Of a stretch of 64,000 nt of DNA, positions 35,611 through 47,560 are shown in pieces. The notes beneath the pieces are model-generated. The model ran no database searches and was not told where the DNA came from. It saw nothing but the letters and a program-made list of their open reading frames with translations. The translations under genes were made by a program, and so were the position numbers. Positions within the stretch are counted from its first letter, which is position 1. Each line of letters starts with the position of its first letter. Source of the stretch: Proteles cristata cristata (Eukaryota; Chordata; Mammalia; Carnivora; Hyaenidae); assembly GCA_017311185.1 (NCBI GenBank), contig JAESUZ010000455.1, positions 620,001-684,000 on the forward strand, written 5' to 3'.

Positions 35611-37555
35611 AAAAAACCACACCCCCTGGGGGAACGTGGGGTCAAGGGTGCTGACTGAGGATCTGTGCTTTCATTCCCAGGGTAGCTGTCCATCCTCAGC
35701 TCTCACTGCGCCCTCAAACTGCTCCCAAGGGGAACCCCTCCTTGCTCTTTGTTCCCCACTCGGGGTAGAGTGGCATTGCTCTTTTGTTGGTGCTGGGCTC
35801 TTCTCTGGGGTGGGGATGGGACTTGGGGAGCCTTCTCACCTTCCCTTAGCAGAAGCAGCCAGCTCGCCCCCTCACCCCGGGACAGGCAGCTCCTCATGGG
35901 TTTCTCTGGAGACGCAGCAAATGCTGTCTTGCTTTCTGGGGCTCGGAGCCTGGAGGGCTTCCTGCCTCCCTCCTGCCAGGACTCCTCCAAGCTTTGGGAA
36001 GTGAGGCATTCGGCACCTGCATGCCTGGGACACTTGGGGGCTGCTATGTGGAGCCTCCCTTTCGACCAGGGTCCCGGTTACTCTGCACCATGACCTTGGC
36101 CCCCCGCAAGCCCTCAGGACCCTGCGGAGGAGTTGACTACTTCCCTCATTTCAGTTGCGGGACCTGTCAGACTTTGCCAGAAGTGAAGCAGGCTCTGCAT
36201 TCCGTCTCTCCTGGGGGGACCCCAAACTCGTGTCATTTATGATCTGTTGCTCATCATTAGGGTAGGAGCCACATTTTCTGGGTGATTTCCATCTCCTCTG
36301 CAGATGGGGTTCTCTCTACATGTTTTCTGAAGGAAATTGCAAGTTTGGAGTCCCTCATCTCTCATTCATAAATTCAGATTCACTTTATTAAACGGACCCG
36401 TACATCAAGACCAATTTTGTGCCAAAATGGGCTGTTTCTTGGGAAAGCTGTCAACTTTGCTTGGACATCCTACATTCCAGCGATATTCTCCAGCACCCTT
36501 GACGAATCTCTCCAGGTATGAACTGCCCTATTTTCTCCTGGGTGGGGGGCGGGGCAGTATCCCCTCCTTTCAAATGAGTGAAACTTTTAGATGGTCAGAT
36601 TCTTATCAGAAGCCAGGGTAGGTATGCCATCTGCCAAGGTCAAAGGCCATTTCATTTATAATAACTCACTGTCATTGAGAGTTTACCTCCGTGTGTTCAG
36701 CTTTTGATGAACGTTTTCTCGGTTGCAAGGAAGGCAGAGTTAGTGACTCTTTTCAGAAACAGTGGCTCAGGTGTGGGTGCGGATCTGTCTGCCGGGGTAT
36801 TCATCCCTGGCTGCGCCACTGTCACTCCCTGCCCTGCCTCATAAGGGAAGGATCCCAGGTTTGGGGACCCAGGAGGGCAAGGGGCAGGGCGGGGGTCCAT
36901 GCACAGCAGCGCTGGGGAGGGCCCTCACTCTTGCTGCCAAGAAACAGCCTTTCATAAAATCGTAAAGAAGGAAAATGAGGCAAGTTGTACGTTCTTTCTT
37001 TATAAAAATAAATAAATGGCCACAGATAAAAGGCTTCAACTCTGCACTTATTTTAAGAGCTGAGGGGGGAGGGAAAGGTTATATTTCTTCATACCCAGGT
37101 GTCCCCATGGTAACATGAAAAATTCTTTCTACTCAGCAAAACACACTTGTGCTATCAAGACTCCCCAAGAAATGTGTGCCTGTTTGCAATCTTAGGTGAA
37201 AGAAAAACAGACGCATATATACAATGCTTCGGAATGTTTACCTTTGAGAGCTTTTACTCTAGAAAAATCGACTCTGTTATCTCCCTCTCTGTGATCTTTC
37301 TCGAGGGGAGAGAGAAGGGCTGCTACAGAGCGGCTCAGGGCCGGAAGATGAACAGTTGGAGGGCGCTGGACTGCGGGGGACCCCGGTGGCCACGGGGCTG
37401 GCGTTTGTCAGCAGTGGGTGCTGGTAATGGCGGAGGCCCTTCACTGTGACACATTCCTTTTGTCCGAAAGGAAAGTGGCAGTTTCGATGACACGCAGAAA
37501 ACAAAACCGCAATCCTATGTGGACAGAATCAAAGGCAGGATAATGGACAAGGTAC
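35611..37555. other. GC-richer unique DNA
   Basis: Several overlapping frames (35636-36242, 36337-36621, 36691-36965) lack recognised domains. Near 37460-37555 a short AG...GT-bounded stretch (acceptor-like cgaaag, donor-like aaggtacat) could be an exon but is too weak to call. Confidence 0.3.
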
Positions 37556-37559
37556 ATTA

Positions 37560-37730
37560 GAGAGAGACCTCGTGTTTCCAGCGAGTGTCAGCATCTCTGT
37601 GCAGCCCAGATTCATTCGTTAGAAGTCGTGACAATCACATTGTCTGTAATTGGGCTGCGGCTAGGAATTAATGTGGCCGGTGAGGACCAGAAAACATAGA
37701 TCTTCCTTTCCGCTTACCTAAGCAGACCGA
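37560..37730. promoter_or_regulatory. candidate conserved non-coding element
   Basis: No repeat signature. Clustered homeodomain/SOX-like words (cacattgtctgtaattggg, aggaattaatgtggcc). Conservation is inferred, not tested. Confidence 0.25.
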
Positions 37731-37773
37731 ACTGTTTCTATCTTTGAGCACTTTAGAAACCAAAAATATATTT

Positions 37774-38018
37774 TATGTTTTTTAATTATTTTTATTCTCA
37801 TTTTATTAATTTATTAATCTAGTTTTTGAGAGACTGAGAGAGAGAGCGAGAGAAAGAGAGAGAGTGCCGAAGTACAGAGAGAGGGGGAGAGTCCCAAGCA
37901 GGCTCTGCACTGCCAGCACAGAGCCCCACATGGGGCTCGAACCCACGGACTATAAGACAGAAACTTGAACAGAAATCAAGAGTTGGCTGCGTAACAGACT
38001 GAACCACCCAGGCATCCC
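37774..38018 (-). mobile_element. feline CAN-SINE, near-perfect 20-bp TSD
   Basis: Minus-strand copy with an AT-rich tail, GA block, ggggctcgaacccacggact and head accacccaggcatccc. TSDs at 37754-37773 and 38019-38038 differ at one base. Confidence 0.95.
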
Positions 38019-38225
38019 TAGACACCAAAAATATATTTGAAAATAGGACTCAGAAGGGAATCCTGTGATGAATTATAAAGCCCTAGTGACTTTATCTTCC
38101 CAACGTCTGTTAGGTTGATTCACTAAATAAATAATAGCATAAGGTGATGAGAAGAGGAAGGAATATGTGCCAAGCAAGGTCACACTTGTAAGATGTGACT
38201 GCAAATGCTTTGCCCCTTTGTGACC

Positions 38226-38455
38226 CGACAGACCTCAACACACAGAGGACCGCATGTGACCCAAGCACTCATGTTACGAAACCTGAAATCACAGGCTGTT
38301 TTTCCATTTCTCTTCGTACAGCCAGATCCTAGTGTGTTACCGACAGACCTCAACACACAGAGGACCGCATGTGACCCAAGCACTCATGTTACGAAACCTG
38401 AAATCACAGGCTGTTTTTCCATTTCTCTTCGTACAGCCAGATCCTAGTGTGTTAC
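38226..38455. repeat. perfect 115-bp tandem duplication
   Basis: Unit 38226-38340 (begins cgacagacctcaacacacag, ends cctagtgtgttac) is repeated base-for-base at 38341-38455. No mismatch was seen on direct comparison. Confidence 0.97.
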
Positions 38456-38624
38456 CTAGAAGGTGTGGTCCTTCAATAATCATTAAGCATGGCTACAGCA
38501 GAATTAAAAAGAGCAACAGAAAACAAAACAAGCAGGCACCCCTTCCAGCAGATCTTGATAACCGAGAGGCGCATCACAAAAGAGAGAAGAACTCACGTTT
38601 GCATGGGCTGCACACACTCCAGAC

Positions 38625-38760
38625 ACTGGTACATCTAACCTTCAGAATGACCCTGTGCAGTAAGAATCACAACCTCACTTTGTAAAATAAGAAACGGGGG
38701 TTCAGAGTGGGTTACGAGACACAGGCACCGTGACCTGTGCACGTGACAAGGGGTGAGGTG
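38625..38760 (-). mobile_element. MIR fragment
   Basis: The text ctttgtaaaataagaaacgg followed by ggttcagagtgggttacgag and cgtgacctgtgcacg is the minus strand of the MIR core (ttttacagatgaggaaactg, aggctcagagaggttaag). Confidence 0.6.
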
Positions 38761-38904
38761 GTGGAGACATGCAGTTGTACCTCTGGCCATGTACACACAG
38801 AACATCCTGGAAAGTGGGTAAGGGGCAGAAGAGGAAGGCATTGAGCTTTAAGCTGGGCATAAATCACTCTTCTTTCACTTACTAACTGGGATTTCAAAAA
38901 GTTA

Positions 38905-39040
38905 ACCCCTGTGTTCTCTAAGCTCCCCATCGAAATGGAGAAAATAGCCCACACCTGAGAGGGTGCTGTAGAAACAAGGTACTAGTGTCTACTTTGTATG
39001 TTGTTGGGGCAAAGGAAGTGCTTAATAAATAGTGAGGCTT
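38905..39040 (+). mobile_element. MIR fragment
   Basis: Ends with ggaagtgcttaataaatagt, the MIR 3' end pattern, preceded by a diverged core (aagttaacccctgtgttctc). Confidence 0.55.
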
Positions 39041-39045
39041 AGTCA

Positions 39046-39895
39046 CTTGCTACAAGTTATCACTATCATAGGGATGTCATTCATTCCACAAATCAGCTAA
39101 TCTATGCTACCTCGGTAGAGTGATGCTTTTAGTGCAGGTCTTCATGAGCAAGGCATTCTGCATTGCATCATCTTTCTGAGAAGCACCGTAAGTACCTCTC
39201 TAAACTTTACATGTAATAAAACCACTGAAAATCTACTGTATCCAACAACACGCCAATGAAATAAGAAGTTTTCCCTTGTTCCCATGCATCCCATGATGCA
39301 TGCTTATCAGGAGACCGCATTTTGTTTCTACAAGGACACTTTATATCTCCATGATGGCAGGCAGTCCTTCAGATGGCGCCCAGTGCCTACCACACGGTCC
39401 CAGCGTGAGCTTCCAGAATTCAGGTGTCCTTATTTGCACCTCTATAGTCTGCTTTACACGTGCTTATTTCCTCACCAAACCAGCCATCCTTACAATTTAA
39501 TAATCCGACCGTGATTTAGAGATAAAATCTTGAGGGTCTGCCATGGGTGTGAGAAGCTCACTTCTTAAACTATCACAACAACCACAGTGAAAGGTATTCC
39601 TAAACTAGTGTGTGTAACACAGTTACGGAAAAGAGCACAGAGCTCTGGGAGGGAGAGAACATCAGGCAGTTTGTTATTGAAAATAAGGTAACTCAGTTTG
39701 TTTAAAGAGTGGCGTGTGTACTCAGAAGGACTTGATGAGTTCACACAGAATTGGTTTCTTGGAGGGCATCTGAACACAGCATCTGAGGAAGCATTCGGAA
39801 GAAGGCTCGGGATGAATACAGTTGAGGATCCACATAGCGATGTCTGTGGAAGGTGTGATAAGAATTATACATGTTATGTTTGATTCCAGAAATGG
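39046..39895. other. unique DNA, nothing recognised
   Basis: Short frames only. No repeat called. Confidence 0.3.
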
Positions 39896-39906
39896 CACTT
39901 GCCATT

Positions 39907-40131
39907 TTTTTTTTAATTTTTAACATTTATTTATTTTTGAGAGAGAGAGAGAGAGACACAGAGTATAAGCTAGGGAGGGGCAGAACGAGAGAGACACACA
40001 GAATCCGAAGCAGGCTCCAGGCCCTGAGCTGTCAGCACAGAGCCCGATGCAGGGCTCGAACACACGAACTGTAAGATCATGACCTGAGCTGAAACCGGAT
40101 GCTTAACTGACTGAGCTGCCCAGGCGCCCTG
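39907..40131 (-). mobile_element. feline CAN-SINE, 10-bp TSD
   Basis: Minus-strand copy with taacatttatttatttttga, (GA)n, caggctccaggccctgagct and head ctgcccaggcgccc. TSD acttgccatt at 39897-39906 and 40134-40143. Confidence 0.95.
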
Positions 40132-40143
40132 GGACTTGCCATT

Positions 40144-41325
40144 GTTCATTCAACGAGCACGTCAGGAGGCACGCAGGACACCTGCTTTAGCGTGCCGCCC
40201 TTCTTAGCTCCTGAAATGCCTCTACCCTCTGTCCTTCTCCATGCACACACCCGTCGAAACCAAGCTTCGATTTCATTTGCAGGTGGAAGAATGTCTTGAT
40301 CCTCTGGAAAAAATAAATCACGTCAGCTGTATTGTGTCAGTGCCTTGCAAACATTGTTTTTGTCACACTTATCACCGCACTTTGACATTTATTTGTTTAG
40401 AAGTCTATATTGAGTAGATAGTATATGCTCATAGAAAGTTGTTGAATCAAATACCACCTTCTCTCTTAGGTGGTGATGTGGTAGAAAGCTCTACTTGGAT
40501 GGGTGCTTAGACCCTGAGACTGAACTCTGAAAGTGACTGCTGTGCTCCGTGTTCATTTATTAAATTATCTGATTAAAAAATTGAGTGAGGATCTATTATA
40601 GGCCACACATTATGCATATCTCAGGAAATGAAGATAAGCTTTCTACTTGATTCATTAAGCTTAGTGAAGAAAAATTATTTCTATGTTTTAAATTTTTTGA
40701 GAAAGCTTTGAAGATTTTTCAAAGATGAGTTTTTCATAGTGCAAACTGACTAATATTTTTAATACAATTAGTCTTCTGAACAGTAGTGTGAATTTTTTTT
40801 TGCTTGTTTTTACAATTACTTAGAGAATGCATTCCCTTAAAGATGTAGAAACATTTCAGTCATTATGAAAATTAAGCAGCCTGGCGTCTGAGACCAGAGT
40901 TCAGTTCTCACTTCTGTTGACTCAGCTTTACCGTCCGCTGTTATCAAGAAGTCTTAACACAGAGTGAGCAGCAGTAAGGGTGCTCCTTTGCTTAGTACTC
41001 CCTGGGGGGTGACACAGCTTTGTAGCATCACTGATATGAATGGAGACCAGAGACCCAGTCAAGTCAGAGGAGCATCGTTCTGAGCCTGGGACTCCTCATC
41101 TATAAAATAAGTGGACTGGTGATTGGTGATGGCCAGATGCCTCCACCTGAGAAGTTCTTTAGCTGCATTCTCATCCAGTAGGCATTACTGAGATGACTAT
41201 CAGCTTGGAGGGGCAGCGGGAGGGAGGGCTGAGGGAGGGCAAGGCAGAGAGACGAGAAAGAAAGCAACCTTGCCTGGGATCACATTCCACTTGCGTCTAA
41301 GCCTGTTTGCACTGTGATGGCTCAA
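40144..41325. other. unique DNA with MIR-like traces
   Basis: Near 41090-41125 actcctcatctataaaataa is MIR-like. Near 40575-40640 a minus-strand L2-like end may be present. Neither is extended enough for a firm call. Confidence 0.3.
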
Positions 41326-41342
41326 GCATGGCTCTGTTTTCT

Positions 41343-41565
41343 TTTTTTTAATTTTTTAATGTTTATTCATTTTTGAGAGACAGAGAGAGAGTGTGTGAGC
41401 AGGGGAGGGGCAGAGAGGAAGAGAGAGACACACAGACTCTGAAGCAGGCTCCAGGCTCTGAGCTCTCAACACAGAGCCCAAAGCGGGGCTCAAACTCACA
41501 AACTGTGAGATCATGACATGAGCTGAAGTTAGATTCTCAACCTGCTGACCCACCCAGGTGCCCCT
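41343..41565 (-). mobile_element. feline CAN-SINE, 17-bp TSD
   Basis: Minus-strand copy with gtgtgagcaggggaggggca and head acccacccaggtgcccc. TSD gcatggctctgttttct at 41326-41342 has one mismatch to 41566-41582. Confidence 0.95.
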
Positions 41566-41814
41566 GCATGGTTCTGTTTTCTAAGATTTGTAACCAATTT
41601 GAAGCTGGGATGCATATCTAGATGTCTCCATATCTCATACCTGTATCTACATTACGTTGGTCTGTGTTCTGAGCAAAATATATGGAAATGCAACATTAAA
41701 AACATGTAGCTAAATGGGCTGTTAGAGACACGATCACGGGCTGTCTTTGTCTGCTGATGCACCCAAACCTACAACTGTGTGGTGTGAAAGCTGTATGTCG
41801 AGTGAACAGGTCAG

Positions 41815-41990
41815 AGATTTTTGCATCAGAATCACCCAGTGGGCTTGTTGCAACACAGATTACTCAACTCCAGCCCCAAAGTTTTTTGGTCCAATCAGTT
41901 TTAGGTGAGATCTGGAGATTTGTATATGTCACTAATTCTCAGAAGATGCTGATGCTAGTATTGCTCCAGCGACCACACTTTGAGAGCCAA
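41815..41990 (+). mobile_element. MER5A-like hAT relic
   Basis: Typical MER5 text: tgcatcagaatcacccagtg, gggcttgttgcaacacagat, tgatgctagtattgctccag, ccacactttgagagccaagg. Non-coding. Confidence 0.8.
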
Positions 41991-42405
41991 GGATATAAAT
42001 AATGGGGCCAAATTGGATGAGAAATGCCTGTTTCACATCCCCACCCACTTTCCCCACCAGTAAACATGTACTAGAGCAACTATTTTTCTCCATCTGAAGT
42101 TTTCATGTAATCTTTTACAAACATTGTTTTCCCTTTGGATTTCAAGTTTTGGAGGGCATCTGTTCAATAAGCTATATCTATTCTTGAGTAAATGAGGTAA
42201 ATGCAAGACAGAAGAGAAATTTTGAAAACTCAGAGGTACTCAGTGTTGCTGCATAAATGACTGCTGTTGTCCCAAGGGCTTAGGGGGTAAACTCTGTACG
42301 TGTTTTGTCTGAAGTCCCTTTACATACTAAGATTATTCCTGATTCTTTGGCCATTGATCCCTCTATTTTAGGTCATGAATCACTTGACAAGCTTTGCCTT
42401 CAAAA
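41991..42405. other. unique DNA, nothing recognised
   Basis: No gene or repeat recognised between the MER5 relic and the next SINE. Confidence 0.3.
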
Positions 42406-42417
42406 TTGTAGAAGTTC

Positions 42418-42624
42418 GGGGTGCCAAGGTGGCTCAGTGGGTTAAGTATCTGACTCTTGATTTCGGCTCAGGTCATGATCTCACTGTTCCTGAGTTCAAA
42501 CCCTGCATTGGGATCTGGGCTGACAGTGTGGAGTCTGCTTGAGATTCTCTCTCTCCTCCCTGAGCTTCTCCCCTATGCTCTCTCTCTCTCTCTCAAAATA
42601 AATATTTAAAAAATATATGAAAAA
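42418..42624 (+). mobile_element. feline CAN-SINE, gattctctctctcc subtype
   Basis: Head ggggtgccaaggtggctcag, 3' half tctgcttgagattctctctc, A-rich tail. TSD gtagaagttc (42408-42417) versus gtagaaattc (42625-42634). Confidence 0.93.
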
Positions 42625-42634
42625 GTAGAAATTC

Positions 42635-42993
42635 ACAAGAGTCTTCATGTAATATTTTAACAATAATATTATGGGAGACAAGTCTCAATAAAGCATCTCT
42701 TAAATGTGTACTACTTGTCTGCTTTTCTTTTGTGTGTTTCCCTAGCAACTACCTTGGGGATTCCTCCCTCTAAAATTTATGAATTTCTTCCATTGTAGAA
42801 AAACTATGTGCACAAAACTGTTGAATTGTTTTCTTAGGCTAACTTGCCATTGTTGTTTAATAAATGATTATTTTTTTCCTAATGGAATAATTTTGGTAAT
42901 AGATTGTCTGATCCTTGCTTAAACATTTAAATCAAACATCTTTTATGTTTGATTCCATGTGAGAATTTGGGGACTTGAAAGTCAGAAGAAAAT
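42635..42993. other. AT-rich unique DNA
   Basis: No feature recognised. Confidence 0.3.
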
Positions 42994-43143
42994 GGAGAAG
43001 AAGAGGAAGAAGAGGAAGAAGAGGAAGAGGAAGAGGAAGAGGAAGAGGAAGAGGAAGAAGAAGAAGAAGAAGAAGAAGAAGAAGAAGAAGAAGAAGAAGA
43101 AGAAGAAGAAGGAAGAGGAGGAGGAAGAGGAGAAGAAGAAGGA
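42994..43143. repeat. 150-bp pure purine (GAA/GGAAGA)n tract
   Basis: No pyrimidine on the + strand for 150 bases. It starts as GAAGAGGAA units, becomes about 17 perfect GAA units, then GGA-rich. The minus strand reads as poly-serine, an artefact of TCC/TCT repetition. Confidence 0.97.
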
Positions 43144-45075
43144 TTAGTGTACATGTATTACAGGATATAAATCAAAGGGTTTTTTGTTTTTAATAATATG
43201 ATCAAAAGTTTAGAGATTAACATCTAAAAGGATAGGCAAGATTCCATACTCTAGTGATCCTTGTAATGCCCCAGAATAATTTGCAAATGGTACAGGTCAT
43301 TCTAAAGCTTTATTCAATGTGGCATCGATAGCACTTTGTGTCACACCTAGTAACAATATCCACCTAAAAATTGATTATTGAATAAGCCTTAAGATAAAAT
43401 ATGCATAGTTACATGATAAATACCTGTGATAGTTTACATTTTCTTTTTTTTTTCTAAAGAGGCCTAAGAGCAAAACCACTATTCTACATTGTCAGTGAAA
43501 TGAAAACTGAAATGATGTCTACTAAGGAAGCAAATATTAATGTCTCCCCAAACATGTGCATATATTTATATAAACAACATAAAATGTTGTCATTTGGTTC
43601 CACAGTTGAAATTATATCAAGCATATTTTTATATCTTTTTCCTTTTTCTCTAGTAGTAATTATTTAACATCAGATTCATAATGTTTAAGTAATTACTTAT
43701 TCTAATTACTTTAGGCAATGAAAGATATTTATACCTTTTTAACAGCAAATCCTTAATTAGCATATTAATCAAAAGATGAATAATTTACAAGTTCATAACA
43801 GATATAAATTATTTTAAAAGAGGCCTTGTTCACAAGGGGCAAAGAAAGTTTATCAATTTTTCGATGTTCCTGGGCACCTGTGAGTAGTACTACCTCTTCA
43901 ATCAGCTGTGCAGAAGAATAGGAGTAAGAACCTCAATGACTCAAGAATGTTGAAAACATTTACCCAAGTTCATTCTCTGTCCCAGGGCTCAGGCCTTTCA
44001 GACTCTGCCTGAAATGCAAAGCAAAAAGGAGAAACAATTACGTCCAGATAACCCTTGAAACCATGATCCTAATAGCATCCTGAGATGGTGCAATGGACGG
44101 GCATCTGCTTCAACCCAACGTACACGGAGTTTAAGATCAGGGTTGTACTCAGAATGAAGTCCATTTAGTGCTTATAAAGACCCACTCTCAGCAGCGTGAG
44201 GTTACATGTGCCTGGAATTTAGAGCGGGATTCCCAGCCCTCCCACCCCAGGTCAATGCCAAAATATGCAAGGCCTTCCAAAGCCAACAGGATGGTTTCCA
44301 ATAGCAATAGCCATAGCATTAGCGGATGTGTTTTTCTGCCCTTAACACAGTCAAGCCTGCACGTTGTAAACAGTTGGCTAGGGTGAATGGGCTGTGCTCT
44401 TGGAGTGGAGAAAATCTGACTCCATTTCTCCTCCCTTGACTGATTTATGTACATCCCTCATTTATCCTTTCAACTTGGTCTTTGATCCAATAATTCATAA
44501 TGGTCACTGATAACATAGCTGCATTACTCTAGGGCATTGGTTGAAAAGTCAACACTCAAACAAATGGTTATTTGGGGTGCATTATGTTTGAATATGAAGT
44601 GAGTCAACAGCAGGTAACTTTGGGAAGGGCACAGTTTGGGCCTTAGAATAACAGGGTCCCTGCTAACAAAGGTAACCGGGCCACCGGGATGGTCCGTGAG
44701 TGATCATGAGCATCACTGGAGGGCCGGTTACATTATTGCCTGTCTCAGACCAAAGACATCTGTGCGTGGGGACCATCAGTGGACCCAGGTCAGGCAAGAG
44801 ACAGCTGAAACCAGAAAAATGTCGTGGGGAGAGCATGAACACTCCTCAAGACACATCCCTTGTGTGTCCTAAACTCTGACCTCTCAATTTAAATAGTAAC
44901 ATTAATAAGTGAACTTTCCACTGAAACTTCCCTCTCTTTAGTCCAAAATCTTACATTAAAGGTTTTTTTAACCTTTATAATTTTTTGGCTAACTAAAGTT
45001 TTATGTAGCTGGAAATGATCAGTGATGAGAATAAAGGCTATTTCTAGAAGGAGTGGACACCCCAACATATGTTTA
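43144..45075. other. mostly AT-rich unique DNA
   Basis: No SINE, L1 or exon recognised over about 1.9 kb. Confidence 0.35.
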
Positions 45076-45205
45076 CTTCTCTTCTTTTCTTCTCTTCTCT
45101 TCTCTTCTCTTCTCTTCTCTTCTCTTTTCTTTCTTTTCTTTTCTTTTCTTTTCTTCTCTTCTCTTTTCTTTTCTTTTCTATCTTCTTTTTTCTTTTCTTT
45201 TCTTT

Positions 45206-45252
<47 letters not shown>
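45076..45252. repeat. 177-bp polypyrimidine tract
   Basis: Pure C/T except one A at 45180. The order is TCTTC pentamers, then TTTTC pentamers, then CTTT tetramers, suggesting stepwise expansion. Confidence 0.97.
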
Positions 45253-45984
45253 GTACTTTATACATGGGTGATGTTGTCTTGGGACTTTAAAATAAGCAAC
45301 ATCTTTGATTTAGGTAGGGACTCCTCACTTGTGCCTTATGAAGATTTGTGTACATCCACGAGGAGGCTTACCTGATGCCTGTTGTGAGTGAGTCAGCCTG
45401 TGTCCAGCAGTGGACTTTCAGTATCTATGGATGAAAGAATAAAAAATTAATGAAACAAATTCATAAATGTTGAATGAACTCACATTCTTACATTAGAAAT
45501 ACACACATACATACATGCATACTAGGCAGAGGGTGGTTGTGAGTGTTAATTCTTGTTTTCATCAGTTTCCTTCCTCTGTATGAATGGTTGCAGATGCCTG
45601 TCTGAGGGTTGCGCCTCTGAATAATGAAAGCGAATGACAAGGGAGCTAAGCCCCAGGCTTCCTAAGTGCGAGGGGAGAAGAGACTGCTCAGACATTCACA
45701 TGTTCCTTCTAGAGGCACATGCAGACAATATCAGTGCACTGATTCTACCTGCTGCGAGCAGGTGGTGAGGTACCCCCAGGGGCTCCATGAAGGAGAAAGT
45801 GACCGTCAGTGGCACTCTTGCCAGAGCTGAAAATAAGGGAACTGAGGCTGCTGTCCAGGTTCTTATTTGGTGCTTCTACTTGTCAATTTTGTCTTTAACC
45901 ACAAATCTCATGGTGAAAATTAGTTCTAAATTATAACATTGGTTAATTAAATAGACGGTGCGGGACAAGGTGGGGAAGCCATGA

Positions 45985-45985
<1 letters not shown>
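45253..45985. other. unique DNA, nothing recognised
   Basis: No interspersed repeat or exon recognised. Confidence 0.3.
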
Positions 45986-46032
<47 letters not shown>

Positions 46033-46115
46033 GTGAGAGAGAGAAAGAGAGAAGAGAGAGGGAGGGAGAAAGAGAGGGAGAGAGAAGGGGAGAGAAAGGC
46101 AGAGCGAGAGGGAGA
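45986..46115. repeat. (TG)21 followed by a GA-rich tract
   Basis: A perfect TG run to 46028, then mainly purine GAGA/GGGA sequence to about 46115. Confidence 0.93.
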
Positions 46116-47140
46116 AGGAAGACCTCTACCCAAAGGAAGTAATCTTTTACAATAAAATGTTCTGATGTTTAGAAAAACTGAATGAAAATTCCCTCAAAGC
46201 TTACAAAGTAATATAGAATAGGTTAATTTTGGACACATATGAGGGGCCAGCCTTATCTGGACATGGAACGGCCATGGCCATGATGCTTACAGAGACTCTC
46301 TACAGAAGTTAATGTAAACCGTGCACTCAGCTCCTGAGAGTGGACACGCGTTGCTCACCTGTGCTGTGGCCCATGCCCTAACCCAGGTACTCAGGTGGAT
46401 GGCAGCTGGATGGACAGCTGGACTTAGAACCCATGTCACTTGGAACCAAAGCAGAAATCCTTGTCCTGAAAATGGCAAGAACTCTCAAAAGTCAAGGCTG
46501 TGTGCAGGGCAAAGGCACCTCGAGGGCCCTTGGATGATCCCGCTGGCCCATGACGTGATTAATGAATCCCCCCACAGACAGTCAGGCTCCTGAGCAATCA
46601 GCTCATCCTGCCCCCACAGGCCTATGACCCCTGGTCCTGTGAGGTCCGGCTCCGTTCTCCAGCCAGATGGCTGAGCCTAGTGACTCACCTTGACAACACC
46701 CAGAGTTACTGCCTTGCTTCTCAAGCCTGTTTGTTTAGAGCCATGGTCCTGAATTTCTACTCTTGTTCTGGTTTTGTTTGTTAGCTTGTTTGTTTTTAGC
46801 CATATGAGTTCTTTTTGCTCTGTTCTCCTTGCCTGTGGACTCAGGAAGAAAACTCAGTGAGAAGCTCCTCCTCCAGTGGGTTAAAACCCTGTGGCAGACA
46901 TTCATTTTCTGCTCTCTCTGTAGCCGTCCTTGAGGATTCAGGTCCTCTATTGCTTTCCAGACAACACTAAGAGCACACACAGGTGTTCCTGCTTCCTGAC
47001 CTAGAAGGAAATGGGAAGCCACAGAGAAAGGGAGAAACAGAGATCCGCAGTATTTCCAAGAGTGAGCCCTCATGATGAAGCAACATAATGTCTCCAGACA
47101 CACACTTGAATGCAGGATTTTTTAGTCTTACATTATTCAT
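46116..47140. other. unique DNA, nothing recognised
   Basis: A 122-codon minus-strand frame at 46735-47103 shows no recognised domain. Confidence 0.3.
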
Positions 47141-47157
47141 CAAAAGTATTTATTCAG

Positions 47158-47364
47158 GAGCACCTGAGTGGCTCAGTCAGCTAAGCATCCGACCTCGGCT
47201 TAGGTCATAATATCACGGTTCATGGGTTCAAGCCCCGTGTCAGGCTCTGTGTTGACAGCTCAGAGCCTGGAGCCTGTTTCAGATTCTGTATCTCCCTCTC
47301 TCTCTGCCCTCCCCTGCTCATGCTGCGTGTGTGTCTCTCTCTCAGAAATAAAGAAAACATTTTT
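47158..47364 (+). mobile_element. feline CAN-SINE, 16-bp TSD
   Basis: Head gagcacctgagtggctcagt, core cggttcatgggttcaagccc, CT block, A-rich tail. TSD aaaagtatttattcag (47142-47157) versus aaaagtatgtattcag (47365-47380). Confidence 0.95.
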
Positions 47365-47385
47365 AAAAGTATGTATTCAGTAACT

Positions 47386-47560
47386 TTTTTATGTTTATAT
47401 ATTTATTTTTGAGAGAGAGAGGGACAGAGAATCCCAACCAGGCTCTGTGCTGTCAGTGCAGAGGCCAACGTGGAGCTCGATCCCACCCCACAGTGAGATC
47501 ATGACCTGAGCCGAAATCAAGACCCAAACACTTACCTGACTGAGCCACCTGGGCGCCCCG
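47386..47560 (-). mobile_element. feline CAN-SINE, internally deleted
   Basis: Minus-strand copy with a shortened GA/CT block (gagagagagagggacagaga joins caaccaggctctgtg) and head gagccacctgggcgcccc. It lies immediately beside the previous SINE. Confidence 0.9.

Noticed and set aside
37460..37555. Short AG...GT-bounded stretch read as a possible coding exon
   Set aside because: Weak pyrimidine tract, only about 30 codons, and no recognised protein. Kept only as a remark.
42927..43154. Minus-strand open frame of almost pure serine
   Set aside because: It is the translation of a TCC/TCT microsatellite; the + strand gives poly-Lys/Arg in two other frames. Not a gene.
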